DNA of 64,000 nucleotides from Rhizopus arrhizus (GCA_024220505.1 JAKZZE010000014.1:310001-374000); one strand, 5' to 3'; positions 44,786 to 58,179 are shown, numbered from the stretch's first letter. The notes: generated from the sequence alone by a model not told the origin. Numbers and translations: made by a program.

Positions 44786-45617
44786 TTATTTGTGCTTGGT
44801 TGTGGTTGTCTTTTTGTGAGATTTTTTGGTAGTCTTCTTGGCCTTCTTGGCCTTCTTGGGCTTTTTAGTGGTAGACTTCTTCTTTTTGTGGACAGAAGCA
44901 GCTTCAGGAACTGAGTGACAACGAACGTATTCTTTAGTATCCTTTTTGCTAGGGTAACCAACACAAACAGCAGAAGCATGAGACTTTTTGGTGGTAGTCT
45001 TCTTGGTGGTAGTCTTCTTGGTGCTGGTCTTTTTAACGCTAGTCTTCTTGGTTGTCTTTTTCTTTGTGCTAGTAACCTTCTTGGTGGTAGTTGTCTTTTT
45101 TGATTTGTTCTTAATTGTGACATAGCCTATTTTCAAATTTAGCTATCTTTGACATAGTAAGCTATTTTTTTTTTTCTTTACCAGCAAAAGAAAGATCCTT
45201 TGCACTAGGTCCAGCCTCAATAACACTAAACAATCGATTAGAATCCAAGCGAATACATTTAGATGTTTTTCTTTACTATCTTTTAGCCTTGATATCCTTG
45301 GGAATCTTCCAAGCATATGTTCCAAGAGAGGCGTTTACATTGTCTGCAATGATGCCATCAATAGCCAAAGAAGTTGCTTTTCCTGAAGCATATTGAAGGC
45401 GAATAAGACCTGTGTTCTCATTATTAACACGCCTAAACAATTTCATTATTATTTTCGTTACTGAAAGATATGTGTTGCTTTACCACTTGATGTTTACAGT
45501 AGATCCTGCTTCCAATACAGCATTTGATTTAGGATAAGTGAGCTTTACAGAACTACCCAATACTAATTCTAGGGCAGTGCTGAGTGATAAGAAAATGAGG
45601 GAAGGTTTGGCAAACAT
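44786..45617 (-). CDS. Kre9/Knh-like secreted protein with Lys/Thr-rich tail
   Basis: Secreted, probably wall-associated. Four exons (45617-45484, 45432-45277, 45225-45182, 45126-44786) give 224 residues, all phases consistent. A signal peptide (MFAKPSLIFLSLSTALELVL) precedes a Kre9/Knh N-terminal-type beta domain: SVKLTYPKSNAVLEAGSTVN, IKWRVNNENTGLIRLQY, SLGTYAWKIPKDIKAKRYVI and EAGPSAKDLSFAGYVTI. The last exon encodes a highly repetitive Thr/Lys tail (KKTTTKK-type units) interrupted by a four-Cys-spaced block with VCVGYPSKKDTKEYVRCHS. The polycationic tail could bind acidic wall polymers such as Mucorales glucuronans; that is my inference. In-frame TAG/TAA near 45277 are removed by the second intron. 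Confidence 0.8.
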
Positions 45618-48600
45618 TAGATAAAGGAGTGGAAAGAGAAATTGTTTTGAAAGAAAGAGAGAAGGAGAGAGAAAGCTTTATTTCTTTTACTCTAGTTATA
45701 CAATAGAATTGTAATTGTAGTACAAGTTCAAAATTGATAATAAATTTAGTGACACCTTAGAACATGGTACATGATTTTCCTATTCAATAACTTAAATAGT
45801 AAATCCCTCATCGATTCAAACAAGAAACAGATTTTGTTTTAATTCTTCAGTTTTAAATTAACAAATCAGTTTTAGATACAAAATAAAAAGCAATTGAAAG
45901 AAAAGGGAACTTGTTAGGTGAACAAGATTAATTAAAAACTCAATTAAAATTTAAATTAGGTATAGTCTCGAAAGAAAACCTTTTTTTCTGGTACCTTGCT
46001 CTATCCTCATCCCCCCTCTCTCTCTATGTATTTTTGTGCACACTCCATCATTGTATTTCTTTATTGTTACCCAGGGTAAACATGTGTTATATTTTCCTTA
46101 ATAATGAACATTAGATAGATTAGGTTCCTTTAGAGTCATATTGAACAACTTTAATCGCTGTTCATTCTGTTTAGTAAATTATAGCTCGTATGTATTACAT
46201 CAGCATCATATACCAAACTTTATTGTTTGTAAATCTGAGATTCGATGCAGTGCTGTAAATAAATAAAGTATTATGCGACCATAACTAATAATCTACATCT
46301 TTCCTTGCCTTCTTTAATATACCTATTCACGTGGAGATTGACATAAAGAAATAACGAATGAAAATCCCATCTACCGGAATACTAAAAGGCCAGCGTAGTG
46401 TTAATCTAATCATTCTTGCTGAATGTCACACAAAGAAGAGGTTTCTTTCCCATTTTAGTAACCTTTTATAGACTCTTTGTGGCTTGCCAACTTGTTATGA
46501 TCTGATCAAAGAATACATTTTAAATAAAAAGGACAGCTTAGTTTTTTTTTTTTTTAATGATAAGCTTTGTGATGAAACTTTTCTCCTCCCTCCCTCCCTC
46601 TCTTTCTGAAGTAGGCTTTAACTACAGAGATCATTTTTTTAAATTAATAGCAATTGAACGTTTTTGAAGAATAAATGTAAATTTTACATTGATCGCCCAA
46701 GGATTGTGTGCAATACAATCATTATACTTGAAGCTTCTCTTCTGGTAATATTCAACCCCCAATATTTTTTATTGTTACATTAATTTCCTCCATTTTTTTA
46801 TCTCTCTCTGTTCCTGGGTCTTATTTCTGTCATACATTACATCACCTGTGATTTATTATTGCGCACAGTCATTCACATAAGCTTTTTTTCGCATATATTA
46901 ATTTCTATTGCCTTCATTTTTTTTTTATAAAACCTTTTCTGATGCAAAGACACATGAATTAACTGAGATTATTTGGCTTAATCAAGATTCTTTTTATCAG
47001 TTTGTTGGTTAAAAAGCTTATTGTTGAACTCCATATTTATCTATAAAAGTGAAAATATTCACCGGAATTAGAATTAGGACACTGATCTTTTTTGGATTGT
47101 CCATTTTGTACTTCCAGACCCCTTTTCTTGTTTTTATGTTTTTGAATCTCAGGTTTTGACATGGTAGTTTAGAAAAGGTTATTTAAACGAGTTAGTAATT
47201 ATGATAGAAACATTGAACATACTTTAAGTTTTGTTATAGAGCCTACACAGATTGCTTACAGTACAAATATCAAACACTGATGACTTGTATAGAACGATTG
47301 GTTCAATTATGACTTTATCTCTTTGAAAAATATACTCTTTTTTCTTTGCATATATTTCGGATTTACTTAAAGGCGAATAAATGAGCTAGATAATTATAGT
47401 CAGCTTATTCAAGAAAAGGTATGGAAGTTGTTGGTATTGACATAAAAACGTAGAACATATTTTAAGATTAGCGCCAAGCACCAAAACTTCAGTTGAGACA
47501 CAACATATGAACATTTAAATTATAATCGTTTGAAATGTTTCGTTATAAATTTATGTATAGATCATAATAAACTCAAAAACAGTTCCAATCTTTCTTTCTT
47601 TTTTGCTTTAAAACCCCATCAAAATAAACGGATATTATATTAGGCACGACTTCAGTAATATGATTTACGAAGAAATCTTGATATAACAGGACCCTTTCTA
47701 TAACGTAAGAAAGTATTAAAATAAACACAAAACCTGCAAAAACAAAGATTGTATGCTTTGTGTAAAAAGACAAAATATTGACAAACCTAAACTCAACAAC
47801 TCTTCAAAATGAATTTGGAGCAGAATCCTCTGGGAGGTTTTAAAGAACAGAGTACTATGAAAGAAATATTTTTATAGCCCTTCATCTCATTGTAATGGTT
47901 TTACTTTCGCTTTATGGATCAGATCATTACTCGTCACAACATAGTATTACTATTTATCTTTTTTTTATTGAGTGTATACCATTTTTCAAGTAGTTTAAAT
48001 AATCCACTACTCTTGAGCTCATTTATTAACAAAATTAAGGATAAATGTGCTATATTTTCTTTTATACTTTTGTATTTTATCTTCACTTTGGTGTGAGACA
48101 CAAAATAAATTTATTTCCTTCTCTCATCGTCAGAAACAGCCACTTTCTCATTCAATTCTGATGGATACTTTATAAAGTTATTCAATGTAACATTAAATTA
48201 AAAGCACTATACGAGCTTTTCGCTATACATGCCTTTTAACTATAGATTGTAGCTATAGTGCTCATTAAACCTTCATCAAACAGTTTAGTATAACCTGGTA
48301 GCATTAGCTTTCTGTTTACTAGATCAATACATACACCGCCACTTCTTTTAAGCTGAGCAACTCTTCTTGTATGCCTTCCATTCGAACTTGTTTAAATGCG
48401 TCAACCAATTATAGGGTTACAAACATATATTATTTACCTCTTCAGCTTATGCTTATTATTATACTACCTATCTCAATTGTCATCACAGCTTTTTTAATCT
48501 TTTAATCTTTTTTTTTTTTTTTCATCCACCGTTGTTTTAAAACATTCAATTTTCTTGCTGGTTTGAGCTTATATAAGACGAGCTCACCCTGTTTTTTGAT

Positions 48601-49239
48601 TCTATTGAATAGTCAATCTTTCAACAGCATATATTGTTTGCTAAAGAAGCCGACCATGAGCCTAATCTAGACTTTATATAACAAATTACTACCAACAGAA
48701 TACCCGAACTTTTTACTTTGCGGCTTTTATTAATGCGCAAAGTGCCATTTTTGTCAGTCAAAAAAAAATAAAAAAAAAGCATTCAGTTTGGTTAAACAAA
48801 AGTATTACTTACATTATCAATTTTAATTTGTATTGTTGAATACAACCTTTGTTTAATTTATGAACACGGCGAACAATGCCTAATTCATCTTGTTTTTTGG
48901 TATAGCACCTCATTACATAAGGAAAGTCCTTCCAAGACATCAATACTGATGAAAGTAAAAACTTAATGTGGAAAAATGTATGTTTTCTACAAATAACACG
49001 AAATGAACAAACTATTTGATTTAAAAAGAGTGCTTGAGAGTACCCATAAAATTATACTGGTGGATGAGGAAGGAGAAAATTTATTAAAAGTGCAAAGAGC
49101 TTTTTTTTGTTTTTTAAAGCGTATAAGAGTGTTAAAATAAAGATCGATTTGTAGGTACATTTCAAGTCTTTATTATTATTAAAACATACAATATTTAACA
49201 GTGGTTCATATGATACATAAAATTGCTATCTCTTTCTCT
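45618..49239. other. 3.6-kb gene-poor region
   Basis: I find no supported gene. ORFs at 47573-47773 (-) and 47914-48096 (+) are hydrophobic, AT-driven and lack introns or motifs. A 42-codon minus-strand frame from 47163 (MSKPEIQKHKNKKRGLEVQN) has a reasonable start context but no partner exon. A T13 run lies near 46542 and CT-rich stretches at 46007-46024 and 46583-46603. No repeat, tRNA or snRNA was recognised. It is the longest empty stretch in the window, so unspliced non-coding transcripts or missed small exons are possible. Confidence 0.45.
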
Positions 49240-50586
<1,347 letters not shown>

Positions 50587-51090
50587 ATCTTTTATAGTTT
50601 ATTTAGTAGAGAAGAAAAGAAGAAAAATAGGGTTTAGTGCGGAATATTTATGCTCATTTCAGGTACAACACAAAAAAAAAACTTTATTCTAATGGCACGT
50701 GAAGAGTATAGAACAGACTTGATAAAATGATGACTATTTTATCTCTCTTTTTAGTAAAATCATAAGACAGCGACAGATGATGAACTTTTTTGTTCATTTG
50801 AAAAGAACCGTTTTGTTTTAAAGGCTAGTTTTTCTTTTTCTTTTGCTAAAGGAAGTTTAGTGTAAAAAAAAAAAAGGGCTGGGGTTACCAGAAAATACGT
50901 GTTCAGAAAACATTTGGTCGCCTATGTGCACCCTATAAAATCACCCTAACGCGTAAAACAATCCTTTTTTGCAGGAACACAAAAAATTTTTCAACCACTT
51001 TCATACACATTGTATATAGACACAACAACCTGCACATATGCCCATTAGTAAAGACCAATGACGTACATATCGTTCTTTTGTAACCGAATC
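50587..51090. promoter_or_regulatory. Divergent promoter of ECT1 and CDC6, with MCB-like ACGCGT
   Basis: About 500 bp. On the CDC6 side are TATAAAA (50934-50940) and ACGCGT (50949-50954), the MluI cell-cycle box recognised by MBF/DSC1 in yeasts. S. pombe cdc18 (the CDC6 gene) is an MBF target, so this fits G1/S expression, but one hexamer is weak evidence. Confidence 0.5.
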
Positions 51091-52683
51091 ATGATATTAG
51101 GTAGAAAAAGAAGACAATCAAGTGACGAAAATGTTCATTCAAATAAAAAAAACAGTCAATCTACTACAACCACAAGAACGACAGCACGAGAGCAATGTAA
51201 AATAAAACTACATGTTCATACATTTGTGGGCTCACGTTATATATATTAAAAAGCAATAGAAACAAATCAAGATAACAATACAACTTATACTCAATCAAAA
51301 AAGAATAACACCAGCAACAGCTTATACCAAAACGCCAAAGCCATGTTTCGTCGCACGGCTGTTCCTTCACGATTAGTAGGCCGAGGACAGGAAAGAGAAA
51401 AGATGAGTCAATTCTATAGAGATCATGTGCTATCCAATCGACCTGGATGTCTTTATATCTCGGGTATGCCAGGGACAGGCAAGACAGCCATGCTGACTGA
51501 AGTGATGCGAACAATGCAAGATGAAGTGGACAACTTGAAATATAAAGTGAATATAAACACGGTTAATTGTATGAGTATAAAAGAACCCAAGCAGATTTAT
51601 GTTCGATTGGTGGAAGCATGGCATGTGGCTGTACAACCAGATGTTATTCAACAAGCGCATGATTTAATGAATTCAAAAAAGAATGTCCTAAAGTAAGGAA
51701 CGTGTTTAAAAGATGTAGATGAAATGAATAACATTGGAACGTAGTGTGGTTGTATTGGATGAGATTGATTCACTTATAACGAGAGATCAAGATGTGTTAT
51801 ATAAAATATTCGAATGGGCTTCTTTACCCAAGTCGCGTCTGGTGTTGATCGGCATTGCGAACGCGCTTGATTTAACTGATCGTATTTTACCCCGACTTAG
51901 AGCAAAGAATTGTAAGTGCAAAATGATGATGAGAAGCATACTGATTTTTTATCTTTAGGTGAACCACAATTACTTAATTTTAATCCATACAGTGTACCTG
52001 AAATATCAACCATCATCAAAGATAGGCTTTATTCACTTGTCGATAACAAAAAGGACATACCACCTCCTTTATTCCAACCTGCTGCGATCGAACTCTGCTC
52101 ACGTAAGGTGGCTGCTTCCATGGGTGATTTGAGAACTGCTTTGGATGTTTGTCGACAGGCAATTGAATTAGCCGAGATGGAACAAAAAAAAGTATTGGCG
52201 GATAAGAATCAAAAATTGGTTGAACCAAAAGTGACAATTGGACATGTCATGAAAGTACTCAATGTGGTCTTTGGGAGCCCTACAGTGCAAAAACTAAAGC
52301 AATTAAACTTGCAGCAAAAGATTGTGTTGGGTGTCTTTGCTATCATGATGAAATCAAGTAAACAAATCACACTTGGCAAGGTAAGCCTATGCAATAAGTA
52401 TCATACAAGAATATCAACCTACACAAATTAGTTTCGTGAGCAATACAGTACACTTTGCTCAGATACAACGACAACTGTCTCTGCTGTATCTAGAACAGAA
52501 TTAAATGATTTATTATCCATGTTAGAAACAACCAGTTTGATTACATTGGGTAAAAGTAAAGAAGAAAGAACACGAAAGATACAATTGAATATACAAGAAA
52601 GTGAAATCATGCAAATGATAAATGACATGCCCGTATTAAAGACTTGGATGGACGAAATCATTGCAAAACATGGTCTTTATTAA
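51091..52683 (+). CDS. CDC6: Replication licensing factor Cdc6/Cdc18
   Basis: AAA+ ATPase that loads the MCM helicase at origins. Exons 51091-51196, 51254-51692, 51745-51911, 51959-52380 and 52432-52683 give 461 residues. The N-terminus is basic/Ser/Thr-rich ([20 protein letters not shown]), as expected for a CDK-regulated tail. The AAA+ core shows [18 protein letters not shown], Walker [13 protein letters not shown], Walker [14 protein letters not shown], sensor [18 protein letters not shown], and sensor II/lid [20 protein letters not shown]. It ends with a winged-helix domain. Lengths and motifs fit Cdc6 rather than the larger Orc1. An ATG at 51058 in the same frame is an alternative start adding 11 residues. 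The stop overlaps that of the PRS gene. Confidence 0.93.
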
Positions 52684-54025
52684 GAAATCTCATAAGCAGG
52701 ATCAAATAAAACACTGACGCTTTCACCAAAATGAATCCTTCGGATCGCTTCTGCAAATAAAGAGGCCACAGGTGAGATTTTAATCTTGCTACATCTCTTG
52801 ACGTGTTCATCTTGAGGTACACTGTCCGTCACAATAAGATGATCTAAATAACTCTGCTGAATACGATCGATCGCATCACCCGATAGGATAGCATGTGTGA
52901 TGAGGGCATAAATCTTGACTGCACCATTCTCATGTAATAATTTGGCTGCCTTGGTGATTGTAAAGGATGTGTCTGCGATATCGTCAATCAAGATACAGAC
53001 CTTGTCACGTACATCACCTACTAACATCAAGTCATGTTTTTGAGGTTTATCTGGACGACGCCGTTCTTTATGAATCAGGGCAAAATCCATGTGTAATTTA
53101 TCTGCAATTGAAGTAGCTCTACTGCCACATGAGATTCTTTCCACTCCTTCATTTCTTTTCTTTACCTTTTTGCACCTCCTGCATCTGGAGAGACAATAAC
53201 AGCCTCTTTATAATCTGGAATGTTGAAGTGAATATATTTTGCCATTGAAGGTAATGAGGATAGATTGTCTACAGGGCAATCAAAGAAACCTTGAAACTAA
53301 CAAAGAGATTAGTATCCCATCACACACATATGTTTGTCTTTTTACTTGAGGATCATGTAAATCCATTGTAATAATATGATCGGCGCCTAATAGCATTGCG
53401 ATAAATACATTTAGTAAAAAAGAAAAAAAGTACTTGTTAGTTTACCTGCGCAGGTTAATAAATCAGCTATTAATGTACCCGATCTCACTAACCATTGTTT
53501 ATATCCATCATTATTTGCATTTAAGAAAGGCTGTATTTGGTTCTTTGGTTGTTGTTGTTGTTGTTGTTGGCGTCCGTTCAAGACGATTTGTTGTTCTACT
53601 GTACGAAAGAATGGGTTATTATTAGTGTCATTAGAGATAACAGGGCTTGAAGGTGTATCAGTTGGTGTTGAAGGTACGGTCATAGGTGGTGGACGTATGA
53701 AGGGAGCACCAGACCGTTTATAAGGTGCGTCAGGTTGCCTTGAATAAGGGAAAAAAGGAATCACTGCGGTGACTTTACTTGCAGAAGCTGTTTTGCAAGC
53801 TTGAATCATGATGAGTAATTCGATCAAGTTATCGTTCACATGACCACAACCTGATTGAACAATATAGACGTCTTGTTCACGTACACTGTCACGAAGTTCA
53901 ACACTTGTTTCGTTGTTGCTAAACTTGGATAAACGAGACTTGGCAGGTTCTATGCCTAAGCGATCGCAAATATTTTGAGTTAACTGAGGATGAGAGGAGC
54001 CACTAAGGACAACAAGTCTTTTCAT
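52680..54025 (-). CDS. Ribose-phosphate pyrophosphokinase (PRPP synthetase)
   Basis: Makes PRPP from ribose 5-phosphate and ATP for nucleotide, His and Trp synthesis. Exons 54025-53446, 53386-53346, 53296-53166 and 53118-52680 give 396 residues. Signatures: [59 protein letters not shown], the PRPP loop [21 protein letters not shown] non-homologous insertion of about 65 residues follows RSGAPF, Pro/Ser/Asn-rich with a polyQ run (CAA repeats 53545-53568). Insertions of this type at this site occur in yeast PRS1 and PRS5 (NHR regions). The C-terminal exon starts at an acceptor (cagtag) giving [14 protein letters not shown]. Convergent with CDC6. Confidence 0.9.
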
Positions 54026-55285
54026 TGAAAACAAAAAAAGAAAAGAAGGAAAAATAAAAATAAAAATTAAAGCAAATCAGTTCTCTTGCGTGTGTGTGAC
54101 GATATTGATCTTTTTTCTATTTTATCTCTCTCTCTCTCTCTCTTTCGCCCCTTCTCTTCCTCTTTATTAGCTCTTTAGATACTGTGTATTCATTTGACTA
54201 CACTAACAATAATTTACAACTCTATTTTTTTTTTTTTTTTTTGCTGGCCAAGAAAAATAGCCAGTATTTTTATATTCTGTAATCTGTTTAGATATGCAAA
54301 TAAAAAATACAGAGTATTTTTTTATCTTTAATTGAATATCAAAGCCTAAAAGGATAGATCAATATAGAATATTGCATACTCTTGTACACAATTGTACTTT
54401 TTTTTTTCTGCCCACAAAGCAGAGTAATGTTACCTTTTTATTGATTGATCTCTATTATAAGAGAATAAAGTAATACAAAAAAAAAGGAAAGCATATTAAT
54501 GTCTTTTACAAGTTAATGCAGGATGGCATACAAATCTACTTTCGGGAATTATACATTCGTCCTGTACACACAAACCAAAGTATTGACATGTAAAGCTACA
54601 ATTCGTTTAGGCTGTGAGTATATTTAACGCCAATGTGTCTACTCACTGATGATTAAAGGTATAAATGTTATACGTGTACTGCATGTACGGGGTCCTGTAC
54701 ACCTTCATTTGTTACTTGATCCCTCATTCCATACTTATCTGAATTTGAATTTTTTTTTTTTTTTTCTCATCTTCATCTCTTTATCAACGCATGAAGAGAA
54801 TAAGCTGAGAGTAGGCTTTGTTTAGATTTGATGTCTTTATGACTTTTATTAAAGATTGAATTCATAATGTGAGTCATGATTCACCTTTGCTTTTTAGTGT
54901 TAAAAGGCTACAGGAAAGCCCTTTGAACAGGAATGCTTTTTTTTGAATTCCTTCTATTTGTTCTAGCTTTCTTTAATAAATAGAGACCCAAGTGTCCTAA
55001 GGGTCTTTTGTCTATTACCTCATTTGACTAAAATGTCTTTTTTTTTTTTTGATGAGTGAAACTGAAACGGATGCTTTTCACTGCAACACTTTCTACAAAT
55101 GGACATTCCCTTTCATCAAGCACGAAAGATTCTTCCGGCTTTTGTGTAAAGATCGCCAATGATTTTTGTGTAAAAAAGAATAAAAGAAAGAGAAAGAAGA
55201 AAAAGGCGTGATTGATTTATAGTTTCTTTTGTACCTCAACTTTAATTTGCCCTTCCTTCTTTTGAAACAATTAGAAAAGAAACAT

Positions 55286-55328
<43 letters not shown>

Positions 55329-55861
55329 AGCCTTGTGTTTATTTGTCATAATAAAAGGGATATAGGATTATGTGTACGTTTTAGTTGTATGAATAATTCA
55401 TTCTTTTCAATTGTATTTCATTCGGAATAGGTTGAACCGAATTGCGATGGGAAAAAAGGCAAACAAACAGTTTTCATGAGAAAAAAAAAAAAAAGAGTGT
55501 GTAAGCCATTGTTTTTCTTATCTTTAAGCCACGTGTATAAGCAGTTAAAGTACACAATTCCCTTATTAAGTTGAAAGAAGACATAATGAAAAAATCTGGT
55601 GATTAAAGAAGGGATGAATGTGATTGCATGAAAATAACAAAGCAATAAAAAAATAAAGAGGAATGATTAAACGAGGATGCACAAGAAACGAATGAAAAAA
55701 GTTGATCCCTTTTATTTTAATCATAAAAAAAATACAAGACAAAAAAGAAATTTTAAATTAAACAAACAGTTGCACCATTTTTTTAAGTTTTGTTTTCTTC
55801 TTCTTTTCCCTCTCTTTTTTTTTTTTTTTTTATTCTTTCTTTTTCTTTTTTTATTTAAATT
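54026..55861. other. 1.8-kb intergenic region with homopolymers and a CT repeat
   Basis: No supported gene. It contains a TC dinucleotide repeat (54126-54146), T-runs near 54226-54242 and 54752-54766, and a 34-T tract at 55290-55323. A 34-codon frame from about 54522 (MAYKSTFGNYTFVLYTQTKV) is unsupported. Hydrophobic ORFs at 55093-55290 (-) and 55677-55865 (+) look like AT artefacts. Promoters of PRS and the CBM21 gene must lie at its ends. Confidence 0.5.
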
Positions 55862-56584
55862 ATGAACCGTAAAGTCAAATTGACACACAAGAAACGTCCA
55901 CCACTTGTTCGCTCACCTTCTTTATCCACCATTCAATCTGGTAATAAACCCAAAAAATCGGTTCGGTTTCGAGATAGCGGTTCATTGGAAGATGTTCGTC
56001 TATTTTTAAAATCAGAAATGCCTATCGCCTGTCAATCGGATCCAACCTGTTCAATTAAATACGTCTACCACCTTCGACATCTCAATTGGCCTTCAGTGAG
56101 GCATCATGAAGGAGGACTTGCGGTCTGCGTGGAAAATATTCAATTTGATGCGTCTGATTTAATTGGCACCTGTCAAGTGGCTAATTTAGCCTATGAAAAG
56201 AAAATTAACATTCGTTACAGTTTTGATGACTGGTCAACATGTCATGAAGTTCAAGCTGATTACAAGGAATCCATCATCGACACTTGGGATCGTTTCTCTT
56301 TTAAGATCAAATGTCATCCTTTCGTACGTCATTTGGATTTTGCCGTTCAATACTTGGTCAGTGGCCGAGAATTTTGGGATAATAACAAGCAGCAAAATTA
56401 TCAATTGGATATTACAACCAATGCTCAAATCATGAATGAAGAAGATGATGAAAGTAGCAGTAGTTCTTCAGAAGATGAACCTGTTGATATCCTCTGGCCA
56501 ACTCATACATCTGTTTGCTTTGACCAAAGAAAAACGTCATCCAATGAGTTACTACAACAACAACAACAAATTATTTTGTTGTAA
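55862..56584 (+). CDS. Protein phosphatase 1 targeting subunit with CBM21 domain
   Basis: Glycogen-targeting regulator of PP1 (Gac1/PPP1R3 type). Intronless, 240 residues. A basic Ser/Pro N-terminus contains the PP1-docking RVxF motif (KKSVRFRD, residues about 37-44). The CBM21 domain covers about residues 85-185 with VCVENIQFDASDLIGTCQVA, NLAYEKKINIRYSFDDWSTC and RHLDFAVQYLVSGREFWDNN, the last two being the conserved W/N glycogen-binding blocks. The C-terminus is acidic/Ser-rich with a short polyQ. Rhizopus-type fungi also use CBM21 as a starch-binding domain in glucoamylase, but there is no enzyme domain or signal peptide here. Confidence 0.9.
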   Translation: MNRKVKLTHKKRPPLVRSPSLSTIQSGNKPKKSVRFRDSGSLEDVRLFLKSEMPIACQSDPTCSIKYVYHLRHLNWPSVRHHEGGLAVCVENIQFDASDLIGTCQVANLAYEKKINIRYSFDDWSTCHEVQADYKESIIDTWDRFSFKIKCHPFVRHLDFAVQYLVSGREFWDNNKQQNYQLDITTNAQIMNEEDDESSSSSSEDEPVDILWPTHTSVCFDQRKTSSNELLQQQQQIILL

Positions 56585-56865
56585 AAAAAAAAAAAAATCT
56601 AAGTTATGGTTCAAAAGTTTAACCTTCTTTCTATTTTGTATGTAAATATATTTATTCCAAGAAAAAAAAAAATTGGAAAAAAAAAAAATAACAGCAAATG
56701 TCATCAAGTTTTTTTCTATTCTTTTTAAAATAAAAAAAAAAAAAGTTCATTATTTTCTATTTAAAAGGATGATAATAATTATAGTAAAAAAGAAAAAGAA
56801 AAAGGAAAGGAAAGCGGGCTTGTCTATTTTATTTTTGACTGTTGCACAAATTATGCAATTATTTT

Positions 56866-58179
56866 TTAATTGTTTTTTTTGGCCTGCTTACGACGTACAG
56901 CGGCTGGCACAAATCCTAACAACTCCTTTTGAAGATCTCTTAACTGAGGTTCAGCTGAAATGGTTGTCACTACTGGTTTCTTGGGTTCTTTTATTGTTGC
57001 CTCATAATGTACAGGTAAGGATGAATAGGTAGTTGGGGGTTGTGCTTGTTGATAGTGAGAATAATAAGGTTGGGGTTGTGGATGGTAATAATAAGGCATA
57101 CTTTGATGTGATAGTGGTGGTGGTGGTGGTGGTGGTGGTAGTTGTTGTAACATCCTTCCTTGATTTGGCACTTGTGAAGCAAATGGTTTTGGTGGTGGTG
57201 GACCTGGTGGTAGTGGAATTTCATATTCATCATCTGATTCTGTAATTTCCTTTTTATTCTCTTCTACTTTTTCTGGCATTGGCACCTCTTCTTCTGTTTC
57301 AATGCCTTCTATACTTCCTTCACTACTAACATCACTACTATCACTACTCACACTAGAATCTGAATCACTATCTGATCCTGAACTTTTATCTTCTTCATCT
57401 TGACTTGTTGTCTTTTTAGATGATTTAACATCTATTTTTGTTTTCAGTCTTCATCTTATTAAATGCCATCATCATTCCTAATGAATTACCTTTTCTTTTG
57501 GCAGGCACAAATTTCCCACTTTTTGGATCATAAACTAATGTTCTAGCTTCTCCTTCGTGCTTCTTTTCATGTTCTTGCATACGTACTGCATAAGCTGCTT
57601 GAGCTCTAATATGAAATTGTCAATAAGAACTAATCATTCAATTTTTTTTTTTTTTTTTGTACCCAGTAAGTTGACTTGCAGTATTCTGTTATTGAATAAG
57701 TAAAATAAAATGGATTCAATTATAACAACTTACCTTTTTTGCTTTTTCAATTTTAGCTGCTTCCATTTTTAAACTATCCAGACGTGCTTGATCTGGTTTA
57801 CTCAACTGACCTGAACTTGCTATTTACAATAGTTTGTATAAGTGACAAAAGTTATCTGACTCCATCTTACCTAAATGTTCTAACCTAGCAATCTCACTCT
57901 TCACTCTACCCACATCTTTTTTGGCCAACACAGTTTCACGAGCACGTTTACGTTCTTCTTTATTCTAAAATTAAATTAATATTCATCGAACAGAGTTTTA
58001 TTTTCATTATTTATTTTTTCTCTCTTACCTTTTTAAGTTCACGTTTACGCTGCTTTTTACCTACAAAAAAAAAGTGTGTTTATTTCCATCAGTTTCATTT
58101 GCTTTTCCTTTTTTTTCTAAAAAATAAACACTTTACGTAAAGCATCTGCTGGATTGATGGACCGATTGGACTTTCCCAT
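56866..58179 (-). CDS. WBP11-like pre-mRNA splicing factor
   Basis: WW-domain-binding protein 11 (Npw38BP/SNP70) homologue, a nuclear splicing factor that also binds PP1 in animals. Many short exons. N-terminus MGKSNRSINPADALRKKQRK, then RELKKNKEERKRARETVLAK, GRVKSEIARLEHL and KPDQARLDSLKMEAAKIEK. The middle has MQEHEKKHEGEARTLVYDPK and GKFVPAKRKGNSLGMMMAFN. An acidic Ser/Asp tract leads to Pro-rich WW ligands (LPPGPPPPKPF, QLPPPPPPPPLS from a GGT repeat at 57115-57141) and the conserved end TTISAEPQLRDL ... GFVPAAVRRKQAKKN. Reading frame changes near 57440-57470 without an obvious intron, so one exon edge or a frameshift remains unresolved there. Confidence 0.82.

Noticed and set aside
44635..45103. 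Arg/Pro-rich and Leu-rich ORFs over the Kre9-like tail
   Set aside because: They are other frames of the Thr/Lys repeat array.
56991..57245. His-rich and Val-rich ORFs
   Set aside because: Shadow frames of the polyproline GGT repeat in the WBP11-like gene.
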